Assembly (NCBI GenBank): GCA_900318205.1
Contig: ONJS01000004.1
Span: 62,001-126,000, forward strand
Source: an uncultured Prevotellaceae bacterium
GTDB taxonomy: Bacteria; Bacteroidota; Bacteroidia; Bacteroidales; Muribaculaceae
Direction: 5' to 3'
Length of the DNA: 64,000 nucleotides
The notes beneath the pieces are model-generated. The model ran no database searches. It saw nothing but the letters and a program-made list of their open reading frames with translations, and was not told the DNA's origin. Both the position numbers and the translations under genes were made by a program. Below, piece by piece: positions 54,127 through 63,477 of the stretch (its first letter is position 1; each line of letters opens with the position of its first letter).

Positions 54127-56208
54127 TCAATTGCCGGCAAGCAGCAGATTGATCAATGCCGATACATCGGCGATGGTAATACCTCCAATGCCATTGACAT
54201 CAGCGGCAGCCAGGTTGACCGACGTATCGTCGTCGCTCAACAGATAGCTGATCAGGTCGGTCACGTCCTTGATGGTCACACGGCCGTCGCCATTCACATC
54301 GCCCGTGGTAACATTGAGGTAAGGCAGATACTCGGCGGTAATATCACGCACCTGGTATTTGTTGGTTTGGGTCGTTACCTCAAAGAAGGCCGTCTCGTGC
54401 ACACCCGTCACGTCCACCGTCTGATGGCTGCCTGCAGTGCTGCCGCCCTGGCTGAAGACAAAGTTCAAGGTATACTGATTGCCTATAATCGTGAACGTCT
54501 TGTAGTAGAATTTCACGCCGTTGACCACCTTGGTATCGGTCACCACGACACCTGGCCAGTTGCCACATTGCTGGGCATTGTCGCTGTCCCAGCAGTAATA
54601 GGCTACCTGCGGCCAGTTGTTGGGCGACGTGGTAGGGTCCTTGAGATAGACGGTAATCTCGTAGCTGCCATAATCCTCGTTCACGACGGTATAATTGCGG
54701 GTGATGACGCCCGTTACCGTGCCGTTGATCAACAAGCCAGCCTTAAGTGTCAGACTCTTGCCGATGTGGGCTGTACTACCGCTGGCGATTACCGTACCAT
54801 TGGTAGCGGTGGGCTCGCTGCCGTCAAGGGTATAGACAATCTGGGCACCGCTGGACTGGCTCACGGCGGTCAGCGTGACGTTGAACGGGTCCTGACGGGT
54901 GCCGCTGGGCACGCTGGCCCAAGCGGTTTCGGTGCTCTTGCTGAGGGCGAGACGGTAGTTGGTACCGCTCAACACCGTGACATAGGTCGAGGGGATGGCA
55001 TAGCTGGTGCTACCCATCGCGGCGATCAGCATGCCACGGGTGCCCGTAGTGCGCTGGGCATAGTAATTGGCTGAAGAATTGTAGGCCTGCTGGGCTGTCG
55101 TGCTGGTGTTGGTGATGCCAGCCAGCTGGCGGGCATAAATCATCTGCTTGATGCTCTCCTTATATGCCTGCCAGTGCTTGAGGAAGATACAGGGTGTGCC
55201 CGGCATAGAGAGCATGTAGGCGTTAGCCGCTTCGACATTCTGTCGAATCGGATCCTGCTGGTCATTGTCATCGCGATATTGCGTGTCGTGGTTCTCGACA
55301 AAGGTCACAGCATAGCGCTTGTAGTTGGACTCCATGTTCAGACCCTTGCCGCTGCCGGACAGCGAAGTCCACGAGTTGTTGTTGACCGCGTCGCGGATGG
55401 TGTAGCGGAAGGTGAAGTCAAAGGCAGCGCTCTGGATGACGCCATTCACCTTAGTACCGTCAATCCACGCCTTGAGGGCACCCAAGTTGCCGTCCCAATA
55501 CTCGCCCACCGAGTAGGTGGGGTTGACCGCGGTGTTATAGATACCCGTATAAGATGGCGCATAACCCCTGGTCATATCGTAACGGAAGCCTGCATATTTC
55601 ATATCGTTGAGCAGCATATTCAAGTAGCCCTTAACCACAAACTGCACATTGCTGCTGGAGTGGTCCAGGTCACGCAAGCCGCTCCAATCCTCACCACTGT
55701 CGTTGTTGGCGCTCAAGGTCTTGCCGTTCTGGTTTGCCCATGCCAACGTGGCTCCGCCGTCATCATTACGGCAGATGTCGGTGGACAGCAGTTTGTAACT
55801 CACACCCCTATAGGTCTCTCCAGGGAAGGTCACCCAGTCGTTCAGGCTCTTGCGATGGTTGATGACCACATCGGCAATGGTGCCGATGCCCTTGCTATTG
55901 AAGGTGTTGATCATTGACAGCAGTTGCGCCTTGGTGCCGAAGGAACTGGTGTAGTTGTTGAACCAATACTCGGGGTCATAGCCCATCGAGACATAGCCGC
56001 CACAGCTGGCACTCTGGGGAACCCACACGAGTTGGAAGAACTCAGCCAGTTCGTCGGCTTGCGGCTCAAGGTTTGTCCACTTGCTGTCATCGTAGGAGTC
56101 CCAATAGAACGCCTGCAGCATCACGCCGCCATAATCGGCGGGCCATCCCTGCCCCAGCATCATCAGAGGCAGCATCATCCACATTACAATACTAAAAATC
56201 CGTTTCAT
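54127..56208 (-). CDS. Secreted GH13 alpha-amylase with starch-binding-like module and dockerin-like doublet
   Basis: A 693-residue secreted amylase. Signal peptide IFSIVMWMMLPLMMLG, then QGWPADYGGVMLQAFYWDSY. The catalytic residues are Asp211 in YAGFRYDMTRGYAPSY, Glu236 in YSVGEYWDGNLG and His307-Asp308 in TFVENHDTQYRDD. Residues up to about 440 make the barrel and C-domain. A chitobiase-like Ig domain follows (AQIVYTLDGSEPTATNGTVI), then about 100 residues like a CBM26-type starch-binding module (ITVYLKDPTTSPNNWPQVAY, CWDSDNAQQCGNWPG). The last 60 residues are a dockerin-like doublet (GDVNGDGRVTIKDVTDLISY, DVNGIGGITIADVSALINLL). It likely cleaves starch outside the cell. An orphan dockerin fragment lies just upstream. 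Confidence 0.93.
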   Translation of the reverse strand: MKRIFSIVMWMMLPLMMLGQGWPADYGGVMLQAFYWDSYDDSKWTNLEPQADELAEFFQLVWVPQSASCGGYVSMGYDPEYWFNNYTSSFGTKAQLLSMINTFNSKGIGTIADVVINHRKSLNDWVTFPGETYRGVSYKLLSTDICRNDDGGATLAWANQNGKTLSANNDSGEDWSGLRDLDHSSSNVQFVVKGYLNMLLNDMKYAGFRYDMTRGYAPSYTGIYNTAVNPTYSVGEYWDGNLGALKAWIDGTKVNGVIQSAAFDFTFRYTIRDAVNNNSWTSLSGSGKGLNMESNYKRYAVTFVENHDTQYRDDNDQQDPIRQNVEAANAYMLSMPGTPCIFLKHWQAYKESIKQMIYARQLAGITNTSTTAQQAYNSSANYYAQRTTGTRGMLIAAMGSTSYAIPSTYVTVLSGTNYRLALSKSTETAWASVPSGTRQDPFNVTLTAVSQSSGAQIVYTLDGSEPTATNGTVIASGSTAHIGKSLTLKAGLLINGTVTGVITRNYTVVNEDYGSYEITVYLKDPTTSPNNWPQVAYYCWDSDNAQQCGNWPGVVVTDTKVVNGVKFYYKTFTIIGNQYTLNFVFSQGGSTAGSHQTVDVTGVHETAFFEVTTQTNKYQVRDITAEYLPYLNVTTGDVNGDGRVTIKDVTDLISYLLSDDDTSVNLAAADVNGIGGITIADVSALINLLLAGN

Positions 56209-56253
56209 CTTTATAATACTCTAATTATTGGTTCATCACATTATTGTCCCACC

Positions 56254-56391
56254 TTAATACCATGTTGGAATATTCAGCAGACGGTTGATCAGTTCGGTAA
56301 TGTCATCAATACTAATAACACCTTCCTCATCATAAGGCAACTGCTTGAAAACTTGGAAATATACTTGCCACAAAGATAGTACTTTATCCAT
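56254..56391 (-). pseudogene. Orphan dockerin-like half-repeat fragment
   Basis: On the minus strand 45 codons from an ATG at 56391 to a TAA at 56254-56256 end in PYDEEGVISIDDITELINRL followed by LNIPTWY. This is a dockerin type I-like half with Asp-x-Glu-x-Gly loop and the usual helix. There is no signal peptide before it (MDKVLSLWQVYFQVFKQL), so it is probably the last remnant of a lost gene, or a mini-protein. It sits 46 bases upstream of the amylase gene on the same strand. Confidence 0.65.
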
Positions 56392-56444
56392 AAACAACAA
56401 AATAAATTCCCCGCAGGGTCACTTGACGGACTATACCGACAAAA

Positions 56445-56480
56445 ACAACCCCGGCAACGCGTTAGGTTGCCGGGGGTTGT
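56445..56480 (-). terminator. Terminator of the Bax inhibitor-1 gene
   Basis: ACAACCCCGGCAAC (56445-56458) pairs with GTTGCCGGGGGTTGT (56466-56480), one bulge, and on the minus strand is followed by TTTTTGTC. Confidence 0.85.
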
Positions 56481-56512
56481 CACTATCAGGTTATCTGTGC
56501 TGCCTGAATCTA

Positions 56513-57241
56513 TCAGTTGCGGTTGCCCAGGATGCGCAGCAGATGCAGGAACAGGTTGATGAAGTCGAGGTAGAGCCTCAAGGCGCCCAGTGTGGCGACC
56601 TTGCTGACCATGGTCGAATCAGACTCGGCACACATGCGCTTGATCATCTGGGTATCCCATGCCGTCAGTCCCACAAAGATGACCACGCCGGCGATGCTGA
56701 TGCACCAGTCCATCATCGAGTTGTGCATGAACAGGTTAACCAGGGAGCAGATAATCAGTCCAATCAGTGCCATGAAAAGGAAAGCGCCGAACTTGGACAA
56801 GTCATTCTTGGTCACATAGCCTGCTATCGTCATGGCGCCGAAGGTGCCTGCCGTGATAGCAAACGTCAAGGCAATCGACGATCCAGTATAAAAGCTGAAG
56901 ATGGGGGCCAAGACAATGCCGTTCAACGCACTATAGAGGTAGAACATGGCACTGGCAGTGGCATTGCTCATCTTCTCGATGCGGGCATTCAGGTAGATTA
57001 CCAGACCAATCTCAACAGCAAACAAGATGAAGATCATTGGCCTTACACTGAACAGGATATTCATCAAAGCGGGATTCATCACCATCAGCAAAGAGCAGAT
57101 GGCTGTTACCAGCAGGCCCAGCGTCATCTTGCCATACACACGACGCATCACGCTAGAGACATAACGCTGCAGCGCCCATTCATTCTCGGCTTGAACGGCG
57201 GTCTGATAGCCGTTCTGATTGTAGTTATTCCAATTGTCCAT
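56513..57241 (-). CDS. Bax inhibitor-1 / YccA family membrane protein
   Basis: A 242-residue inner-membrane protein with seven hydrophobic helices. The family is linked to calcium leak and, for YccA, FtsH regulation. An N-terminal soluble stretch (MDNWNNYNQNGYQTAVQAEN) precedes the helices MTLGLLVTAICSLLMVM, PMIFILFAVEIGLVIYLNAR, MFYLYSALNGIVLAPIFSFY, LTFAITAGTFGAMTIAGYVT, FLFMALIGLIICSLVNLF and WCISIAGVVIFVGLTAWDTQ. The segment GLTAWDTQMIKRM and the C-terminal GALRLYLDFINLFLHLLRIL are diagnostic. Monocistronic with a strong terminator. Confidence 0.93.
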   Translation of the reverse strand: MDNWNNYNQNGYQTAVQAENEWALQRYVSSVMRRVYGKMTLGLLVTAICSLLMVMNPALMNILFSVRPMIFILFAVEIGLVIYLNARIEKMSNATASAMFYLYSALNGIVLAPIFSFYTGSSIALTFAITAGTFGAMTIAGYVTKNDLSKFGAFLFMALIGLIICSLVNLFMHNSMMDWCISIAGVVIFVGLTAWDTQMIKRMCAESDSTMVSKVATLGALRLYLDFINLFLHLLRILGNRN

Positions 57242-57243
57242 TG

Positions 57244-57290
57244 TTTCTAATTTTCAGTTTTAGGTCTTTCTGTTTTCAGTAGCAAAAACC
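57244..57290. repeat. TTTTCAGTTT-type intergenic repeat
   Basis: Two units, CTAATTTTCAGTTTTAGG and CTGTTTTCAGTAGC, of the repeat family also present at 15.75, 34.48 and 41.58 kb. Confidence 0.6.
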
Positions 57291-57318
57291 ATGCCAACAG
57301 CGACACCTATACATCATC

Positions 57319-59103
57319 TTACATGCGGTTCGGCATCTCAATGCCCAGCAGTGACATGCCGCGCTTGATGACGTCGGCAACGGTCTCACTCAGCAGCTGG
57401 CGGAAGCAACGCACCTTCTGGTCCTGCTCCTTGAGGATGCTGCAGTCGTGATAGAACTGGTTGTATTCCTTGGCCAGGTCATATACATAGTTGGCGATGA
57501 GTGCGGGGCTGTAGTTGCGGCCGGCATCGGCAACAACCGAGGCGAAGTCGGCCAGACGCTGGATCAGCGAGGTCTCCTTCTCGTTGGGAGCCACCGAACT
57601 GATATCCACGGCCTTATAGTCTTCACAGCACTTGCGCAGTACTGACTGGATGCGGGCATAGGTGTATTGGATGAAGGGACCTGTGTTACCGTTGAAGTCG
57701 ATGGACTCGCTGGGGTCGAACAGCATGGTCTTCCTCGGATCCACCTTGAGGATGAAGTACTTCAAGGCACCCAGGCCAATCATGCGCAGCACGTCTTCGC
57801 GCTCGTCCTCGGGAACGCCCTGCAGACGACCGGGCTCATTGGCCATGTCGGTAGCGGTCTCGATCATCTCGTCCATCAGCTCATCGGCATCAACGACAGT
57901 ACCCTCGCGGGACTTCATCTTGCCGTTGGGCAGTTCTACCATACCATAGGAGAAGTGCACCAGATCCTTGCCCCACTTGAAGCCAAGCTTGTCGAGCAGC
58001 AGCGAGAGCACCTGGAAGTGGTAATTCTGCTCATTGCCCACGACATAGATCATGCGGTCGATGGGATAATCCTTGTAACGCAGCTGGGCGGTGCCGATGT
58101 CCTGTGTCATATAGACCGACGTACCGTCGCTGCGAAGCAACAACTTGTGGTCCAGGCCATCGGCGGTGAGGTCGGCCCACACGCTATTATCCTCCTTGCG
58201 GTAGAAGATACCCTTATCAAGTCCCTCGAGCACGGTGTCGCGGCCCACCAGATAGGTGTCGCTCTCGTAGTAGATCTTGTCAAACGAAACGCCCATGCGA
58301 CGGTAGGTCTCGTCAAAGCCGGCATATACCCAATTGTTCATCTTTTCCCACAGGGCGCGCACCTCGGGGTCGCCAGCTTCCCAGCGACGCAGCATGTCGT
58401 GTGCCTCCTGGATGAGGGGTGCCTGCTTCTCGGCCTCCTCCTGGCTCATGCCCTTGTCGACGAGTTCCTTGACTTCGGCCTTGTAGTGCTTGTCAAACGA
58501 CACATAGAAGTCACCAATCAGGTGGTCACCCTTCTTGCCAGCGGACTCGGGCGTAACACCTTTGCCCCACTTGAGCCAGGCGAGCATCGACTTGCAGATG
58601 TGGATGCCGCGGTCATTGACGATGTTGGTCTTCACCACCTTATAGCCATTGGCCTCCATAATGCACGACAGGCTGTAACCCAGCAGGTTGTTGCGCACAT
58701 GACCCAGGTGCAGCGGCTTGTTGGTGTTGGGCGATGAGTACTCAATCATCACCAGCTGGCTATCGTCGGTGACGGGTGTAAAACCATAATTAGGCGTCTC
58801 AGCAACGTGGCGAAGCACGTTGGTCCAGAACGACGGCTTGACGGTGATGTTCAGGAAGCCCTTGATGACGTTGAACTTCTCCACCGCCTCGCAGTGAGCC
58901 AGCATGTGCTCACCAATCTCCTGTGCCGTCACGTCGGGCGCCTTGTGCGACGCCTTCAGGAACGGGAACACCACAATCGTCAAATTGCCCTCAAACTCCT
59001 TCCTCGTCGTCTGCGGAACAATCTTCTCGGCGGGAAACTCCACGCCATACAACTCCTTCACTGCCAATGCAGTACCCTCGGCCAATATCTGATCAATCGA
59101 CAT
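57319..59103 (-). CDS. argS: Arginyl-tRNA synthetase
   Basis: A 594-residue class I synthetase for tRNA-Arg. Start at 59103 (MSIDQILAEGTALAVKELYG) is chosen; the frame extends upstream to 59229 but that part would overlie the promoter box at 59147-59154. Motifs: IEYSSPNTNKPLHLGHVRNN (HIGH-type HLGH), YALQL-like barrel segments, YVVGNEQNYHFQVLSLLLDK, and VELPNGKMKSREGTVVDADE (KMSKS-type MKSREGT). The C-terminal anticodon-binding region with the conserved YDLAKEYNQFYHDCSIL is complete. Confidence 0.97.
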   Translation of the reverse strand: MSIDQILAEGTALAVKELYGVEFPAEKIVPQTTRKEFEGNLTIVVFPFLKASHKAPDVTAQEIGEHMLAHCEAVEKFNVIKGFLNITVKPSFWTNVLRHVAETPNYGFTPVTDDSQLVMIEYSSPNTNKPLHLGHVRNNLLGYSLSCIMEANGYKVVKTNIVNDRGIHICKSMLAWLKWGKGVTPESAGKKGDHLIGDFYVSFDKHYKAEVKELVDKGMSQEEAEKQAPLIQEAHDMLRRWEAGDPEVRALWEKMNNWVYAGFDETYRRMGVSFDKIYYESDTYLVGRDTVLEGLDKGIFYRKEDNSVWADLTADGLDHKLLLRSDGTSVYMTQDIGTAQLRYKDYPIDRMIYVVGNEQNYHFQVLSLLLDKLGFKWGKDLVHFSYGMVELPNGKMKSREGTVVDADELMDEMIETATDMANEPGRLQGVPEDEREDVLRMIGLGALKYFILKVDPRKTMLFDPSESIDFNGNTGPFIQYTYARIQSVLRKCCEDYKAVDISSVAPNEKETSLIQRLADFASVVADAGRNYSPALIANYVYDLAKEYNQFYHDCSILKEQDQKVRCFRQLLSETVADVIKRGMSLLGIEMPNRM

Positions 59104-59146
59104 AGTATATAGTAGTTTTTTATTGTTATCAATCACGTTTAAACCG

Positions 59147-59154
59147 CAAAGGTA
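59147..59154 (-). promoter_or_regulatory. -7 box for argS
   Basis: TACCTTTG on the minus strand, 44 bases before the chosen ATG. Confidence 0.55.
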
Positions 59155-59273
59155 CAAAAAAGTTTTCAGTTTCCAGTCCTGACGCCACCAGTTTCTGGTT
59201 TCTCCAGGCAATCTAGAGGCTCTTGACAATCTGGAAATTCCAGATTATCTGGATTGACCGGGGGCTTGAGAAG

Positions 59274-62200
59274 CTATTGCTGGAGACTTATCGGCTTGCC
59301 TGCTTCGTTGAGGATGAGGTCTTGGGTGACGTACCAGATGCGGCCGGCGATGGGGGTGCCGGGGAAGATGAGGCGCAGCTTGGCGATGTAGCGGTCCAGC
59401 TGGCGCAGGTAGCGCTTGTCGTCGCGCTGTCCGCTCTTGTAGTCGATGACGATCAGACGGCCGTCGGGGAGGCGGACGATGCGGTCGGGGCGCACATTCT
59501 CGATGCCATCCTCGGCCCACAGGGAGTCGCTGGCAGAGGTGATGGTGCGCTCGCTATAGACGGTATTGGCAGGATCGAACCAAGCTGCCACCCGTGTGCC
59601 AGAATCAAGGATGGGGCGACGCACGTGGGCATTGATACTGTCGATGCCACAGGGATCATCGGGGTCATCGGTAGTGATGACACCATGCTTGAGGGCATCG
59701 TCAATCACGCGGTCCACATCGTTCTTGTCATGGATGCGGCTCATCAGGCTGTGCAGCCTCAATCCAGCGTCAATGCTGGCACTGGAGGCGTGCTCTACCC
59801 TGACGCGCAATTCCATGGGGATGTCATTGACGGTATAGCCGGTAATGGCAGCATGAACGATCTCTGACGGCGTTTCTTCCTGCTGAGACAGACTGGCCAT
59901 CTGCTCCCTGGAGAGCGGTGTTCCCACCTCATACCATCCCTCAACACCGGCACAGGGCGTCATCACGCCGCTGGAGTCAGCAAATTCGGTGAGCAAGGGG
60001 GCAATGGTATTGTTGGTGCCCGATGTGAAGACGTGGAGCTCGGTGCGGGGACGCGTCATGGCCACGTAGGTCTTGTTGAGGTTGTCGATGAGCACGTCAT
60101 CCACCTGCTTGTTGACAAAGGCCGCTGCCTCGCCTGTAAAGACGCCACTCCGCGTCAATTCGACGGTCTCGGTCTTGGCGACGTGAAGCAGAGGCGGCAC
60201 AATAGTGGGTTCACACGTCAAGCCGTCAAGTGACGGGCTATGAAGGGTATCCATAAAGGCTTCACGCGGCATCCAGTAGGCCTTCTCCTGAGAGTTGCCG
60301 TCCATTTCCCATTTGGCATAGGGGATCACGACACAGTCGAACTCCAGTCCCTTGGCTGCATGGATGGTCATGATGTTGATGGCATCGCCACCGTCGGCAC
60401 TGCTCACGGCAAGCTTGGTCTTCTTCTCGTCCCAGAACTTGAGGAATTCCCTCACGCTACCGCCATTACGCTGCGAACTGAACTGCATCACCGTGTCCTG
60501 GAAGGCCATCAGGAAAGCCACCTCACGGTCCACGTCGTGGCCACCGTCCCCGCGCTTGAAATGGGCGATAATCGTCTCGACAATGCTCACCAGGGTGGTG
60601 AGTTCTCCAGCCGGCGGCAGGAGTTGCTCAAGGGTGACAGCCATCGGCTGCTCGTCTTCCTGGTCACCCTCAACACTGGCGTCAATGGACTCCAGACACT
60701 GCTGCAGCAATGCACCGTTCTCCTCGGGCGAGGCATCAGGATTGGCAGCCACCGCCTTGATAAACTCGTTGAGCGCCGTATAAAGCCGCCTATCGCTCAA
60801 CCGCTTGCGGCTCATCCGTCGCTGGACATCGTCCTTCACATCATCGGGGTCTTCCTCCTCGTCGGCAGCACAGAACTGGCTGATGTCAATGAAGCGGAGC
60901 ATAGCGATAATGCGTCGGATGATGGGCGAATTGTTCAGCAACAACGACTCGCCCGAGATGATGTGTATCTTCTCTCCGTCGGTGCGTTTGTTGTAGTCCA
61001 GGATGCAGTCCACGACCTTGTCACCGTCGGAATGGGCATTGACCAGGATGCCGATGCGTCCCCAGTCAAAACGTTCGTGCAACTTGAGCAGATAGCCAGG
61101 CAGCACCGTCAACACATCCACATCCTTTTCGGCGGGCATCTCAAAGCCGTCGGGCAACGTCTCCCGCACCACGTCATCATCGGCAAGGCGCTTGTAATTG
61201 GCTGCCATCAGGCGCACATAACCCGGTGCCTTAGTATCAATGTCAGGCGGCATGCCTTGCTCGATGTCGGCATAGGTGCCCACGACGGGCGGACGGTCCC
61301 GATACTGGTCAAGCAGAAATTCAAAGAGCCTGTTATTGAAGTCGATAATCGTGCGGGAACTGCGGAAGTTGGTCGAAGTGGGACGGTTGTCATCGGGCTG
61401 CGATGCGTCATGTTTCCTGCCGTCGGTAATCTCGCCGGCAAAGTCCTGCCCTACCCGCTCGCGGAACACGGTAAGGTCAGCGTTGCGGAAACGATAAATG
61501 GACTGCTTGGCATCACCGATGAGCATATTGAAATTGCCGCTGGCGAGGCTCTCCTGGAGCAAACCGCGAAAGTTCTCATACTGCTTGGTGCTCGTGTCCT
61601 GGAACTCGTCGATCATGAAGTGGGCAATCGTCGTGCCCACACGCTCATAGACGAAGTCAGACCCGCTCTCGAGCACCGTGCCGATGAGTTCATTGGTATC
61701 CCCGATCAGGATGGAGTTGGTCTCATGACGGTATTCCTCAAGGAAAAGGTCAATCATCGCGAGCATACCCAGCAGACCCAGATTATCCTCAATATGCTGG
61801 AAGAAATCCGCCAGATAGCGGTCGGTGAAATGACCGCTCACCAGCTGGTAGATAGCCGTTATCGTCGCATCATCGGGCACATTGCCCTTGGTGAACTGGG
61901 TGCGTATCTTGTCCTCGTCGGCACCCGCCAGAGATTTGGTCAATGGGACAAGTTCCCCCTTGGCATACCAGTTCTTCAGCGTATTCTTCATCACGCCGTC
62001 AAAGGGTGCCAAGGCATCACGCAGCCTGGCCAGCCCCTCATCAATGGCGGTATTCACGCGCTTGACCGCCTCGTGCATCGTCTGCTTGAAGCGGCGTATC
62101 TTGGAGAAATCGTTAGAGAAACGGCCCTGCTCATCCACCGTCCCCAGATAGGCTCGGATCTCGTCCATCCTGGTGCGGAAGAGCTCGCTATTGATCTGCT

Positions 62201-62858
62201 TGGCGAACTTGTTCAAGCTGCCGCTGTCGTTGAAGAATCTCCAATCCTTCTTCTCGGCCTCGCCGCGTATCATGTGGCGCTGGTAATCCTTGACCCACTC
62301 GTCGAGTTGGGTGGGTTTGGACTCGTTGCCCAACGACAGCAGGAAGTTGTGAACCGCCACCCTCACGGCATAGTCCTCATCAAGCTGGATGTCGTAGTTG
62401 AAATCGCGGTCCAGCTCCCTTGCAAAGTTGCGCAGAATGGTCTGGAAAAACGAGTCGATGGTGCTCACGTTGAAGTTGCTGTAGTCAAACAGCAGCTCGT
62501 TCAACGCCTGGCGAGCCAACATCCTCACCGATGCCTCGTCAAGCTGGGACTCCTGCATGAAATCCTTCAGGTAATTGCTCTTGACGCCAGGCTGCGACAA
62601 GCGATACAGCTCGGCGACGATGCGTTGCTTCATCTCGTCGGTCGCCTTGTTGGTAAATGTGATGGCCAGCAAGTGACGGTGAGCATTGAGCGGGCGGCTG
62701 TCGCCCGGCGCACGCCTCGGCACCAGGTGGTCACTGTCCTCACTCGTGGTGAACAACAGGTGCCTGATGTATTCCAGGGCGAGACGGTAGGTCTTGCCAG
62801 AGCCAGCCGAAGCCTTTATCACCAGCAGGTTATGCCGATTGTGTTCGTTTTTCTCCAT
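59274..62858 (-). CDS. UvrD/AddA-like helicase with C-terminal nuclease domain
   Basis: A 1194-residue helicase-nuclease of the AddA/RecB type that processes DNA double-strand ends. Superfamily 1 motifs: LLVIKASAGSGKTYRLALEY (motif I), LAITFTNKATDEMKQRIVAE (Ia), IAHFMIDEFQDTSTKQYENF (II), MLIGDAKQSIYRFRNADLTV (III), INIMTIHAAKGLEFDCVVIP (V) and NKTYVAMTRPRTELHVFTSG (VI). The C-terminal about 150 residues hold a RecB-type nuclease with RPDRIVRLPDGRLIVIDYKS-G. The start is the ATG at 62858 (MEKNEHNRHNLLVIKAS). No AddB gene is next to it in the window; its neighbours are a SUI1 protein and argS. Confidence 0.92.
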   Translation of the reverse strand: MEKNEHNRHNLLVIKASAGSGKTYRLALEYIRHLLFTTSEDSDHLVPRRAPGDSRPLNAHRHLLAITFTNKATDEMKQRIVAELYRLSQPGVKSNYLKDFMQESQLDEASVRMLARQALNELLFDYSNFNVSTIDSFFQTILRNFARELDRDFNYDIQLDEDYAVRVAVHNFLLSLGNESKPTQLDEWVKDYQRHMIRGEAEKKDWRFFNDSGSLNKFAKQINSELFRTRMDEIRAYLGTVDEQGRFSNDFSKIRRFKQTMHEAVKRVNTAIDEGLARLRDALAPFDGVMKNTLKNWYAKGELVPLTKSLAGADEDKIRTQFTKGNVPDDATITAIYQLVSGHFTDRYLADFFQHIEDNLGLLGMLAMIDLFLEEYRHETNSILIGDTNELIGTVLESGSDFVYERVGTTIAHFMIDEFQDTSTKQYENFRGLLQESLASGNFNMLIGDAKQSIYRFRNADLTVFRERVGQDFAGEITDGRKHDASQPDDNRPTSTNFRSSRTIIDFNNRLFEFLLDQYRDRPPVVGTYADIEQGMPPDIDTKAPGYVRLMAANYKRLADDDVVRETLPDGFEMPAEKDVDVLTVLPGYLLKLHERFDWGRIGILVNAHSDGDKVVDCILDYNKRTDGEKIHIISGESLLLNNSPIIRRIIAMLRFIDISQFCAADEEEDPDDVKDDVQRRMSRKRLSDRRLYTALNEFIKAVAANPDASPEENGALLQQCLESIDASVEGDQEDEQPMAVTLEQLLPPAGELTTLVSIVETIIAHFKRGDGGHDVDREVAFLMAFQDTVMQFSSQRNGGSVREFLKFWDEKKTKLAVSSADGGDAINIMTIHAAKGLEFDCVVIPYAKWEMDGNSQEKAYWMPREAFMDTLHSPSLDGLTCEPTIVPPLLHVAKTETVELTRSGVFTGEAAAFVNKQVDDVLIDNLNKTYVAMTRPRTELHVFTSGTNNTIAPLLTEFADSSGVMTPCAGVEGWYEVGTPLSREQMASLSQQEETPSEIVHAAITGYTVNDIPMELRVRVEHASSASIDAGLRLHSLMSRIHDKNDVDRVIDDALKHGVITTDDPDDPCGIDSINAHVRRPILDSGTRVAAWFDPANTVYSERTITSASDSLWAEDGIENVRPDRIVRLPDGRLIVIDYKSGQRDDKRYLRQLDRYIAKLRLIFPGTPIAGRIWYVTQDLILNEAGKPISLQQ

Positions 62859-62895
62859 ATATGGTATGCCTTATTCTTTAAATCAAGTGGATGGA

Positions 62896-63255
62896 TCAGA
62901 TGATGCGGGCCTTGAAGCCCATTGCCGTCAACTCGTCGAGCACGCGCTGGCGGAAGTCACCCTGTATCAAAATCTCACCGCCGCGGGCACTGCCGCCCAC
63001 GCCCAGCGAGCGCTTGAGACGTGATGCCACATCCTTGAGGGCAGCCTCATCACAAGTGAACCCTGTCACAATGGTTGCCTGCTTGCCACCGCGTCCCTTT
63101 TTCTCCAGCACGATGTCGAGACGGGTCTTGCCCTGCTGCTGCAAGGCATCGCCACGGTCCTCGGCCTGTGGCTGCTGTTCATCAGTCGGGTTATCTTCAG
63201 GGACGGGCATGTTGAACGCTTTGCCCAGCGCATCTTTCCAGTCGGTTGTGTTCAT
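62896..63255 (-). CDS. yciH: SUI1 / YciH family translation factor
   Basis: A 119-residue protein of the eIF1/SUI1 family; the bacterial role in start-site fidelity is poorly defined. The ATG at 63255 (MNTTDWKDALGKAFNMPVPE) is preferred over an in-frame codon at 63288. After a Gln-rich, disordered region (ADRGDALQQQGKTRLDI-like) the SUI1 core is clear: VLEKKGRGGKQATIVTGFTC, LKDVASRLKRSLGVGGSARG and GEILIQGDFRQRVLDELTAM. It starts the minus-strand group that continues into the AddA-like helicase (37-base gap). Confidence 0.92.
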   Translation of the reverse strand: MNTTDWKDALGKAFNMPVPEDNPTDEQQPQAEDRGDALQQQGKTRLDIVLEKKGRGGKQATIVTGFTCDEAALKDVASRLKRSLGVGGSARGGEILIQGDFRQRVLDELTAMGFKARII

Positions 63256-63313
63256 AGTCGTGTTTCTTGAAAAATTTTTAGGGAGCAATTAAACTTTCCT
63301 GTATCTCCCACAT

Positions 63314-63321
63314 CAAAGGTA
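63314..63321 (-). promoter_or_regulatory. -7 box for the SUI1 gene
   Basis: TACCTTTG on the minus strand, 59 bases before the ATG. Confidence 0.5.
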
Positions 63322-63416
63322 CGAAATTTCCACGAGAAATGAACATTAAAACACAAAAAAACGACTCACGCCGAAGAAAAAACGGTAAAACATGCTACCA
63401 ATTAAAATAAAAGCAC

Positions 63417-63424
63417 TACTTTTG
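63417..63424 (+). promoter_or_regulatory. -7 box for the ferredoxin gene
   Basis: TACTTTTG, 54 bases before the ferredoxin ATG. Confidence 0.5.
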
Positions 63425-63477
63425 CCGTACTGTTTACTTTTACATTATTAATTAATTCACATTAAATTTATCGTACT

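Noticed and set aside
59103-59229. Upstream extension of argS
   Set aside because: The extra codons contain the promoter box at 59147-59154 and add no family sequence.
60240-62903. 887-codon open frame on the plus strand
   Set aside because: Fully antisense to the AddA-like helicase, whose motifs are complete on the other strand.
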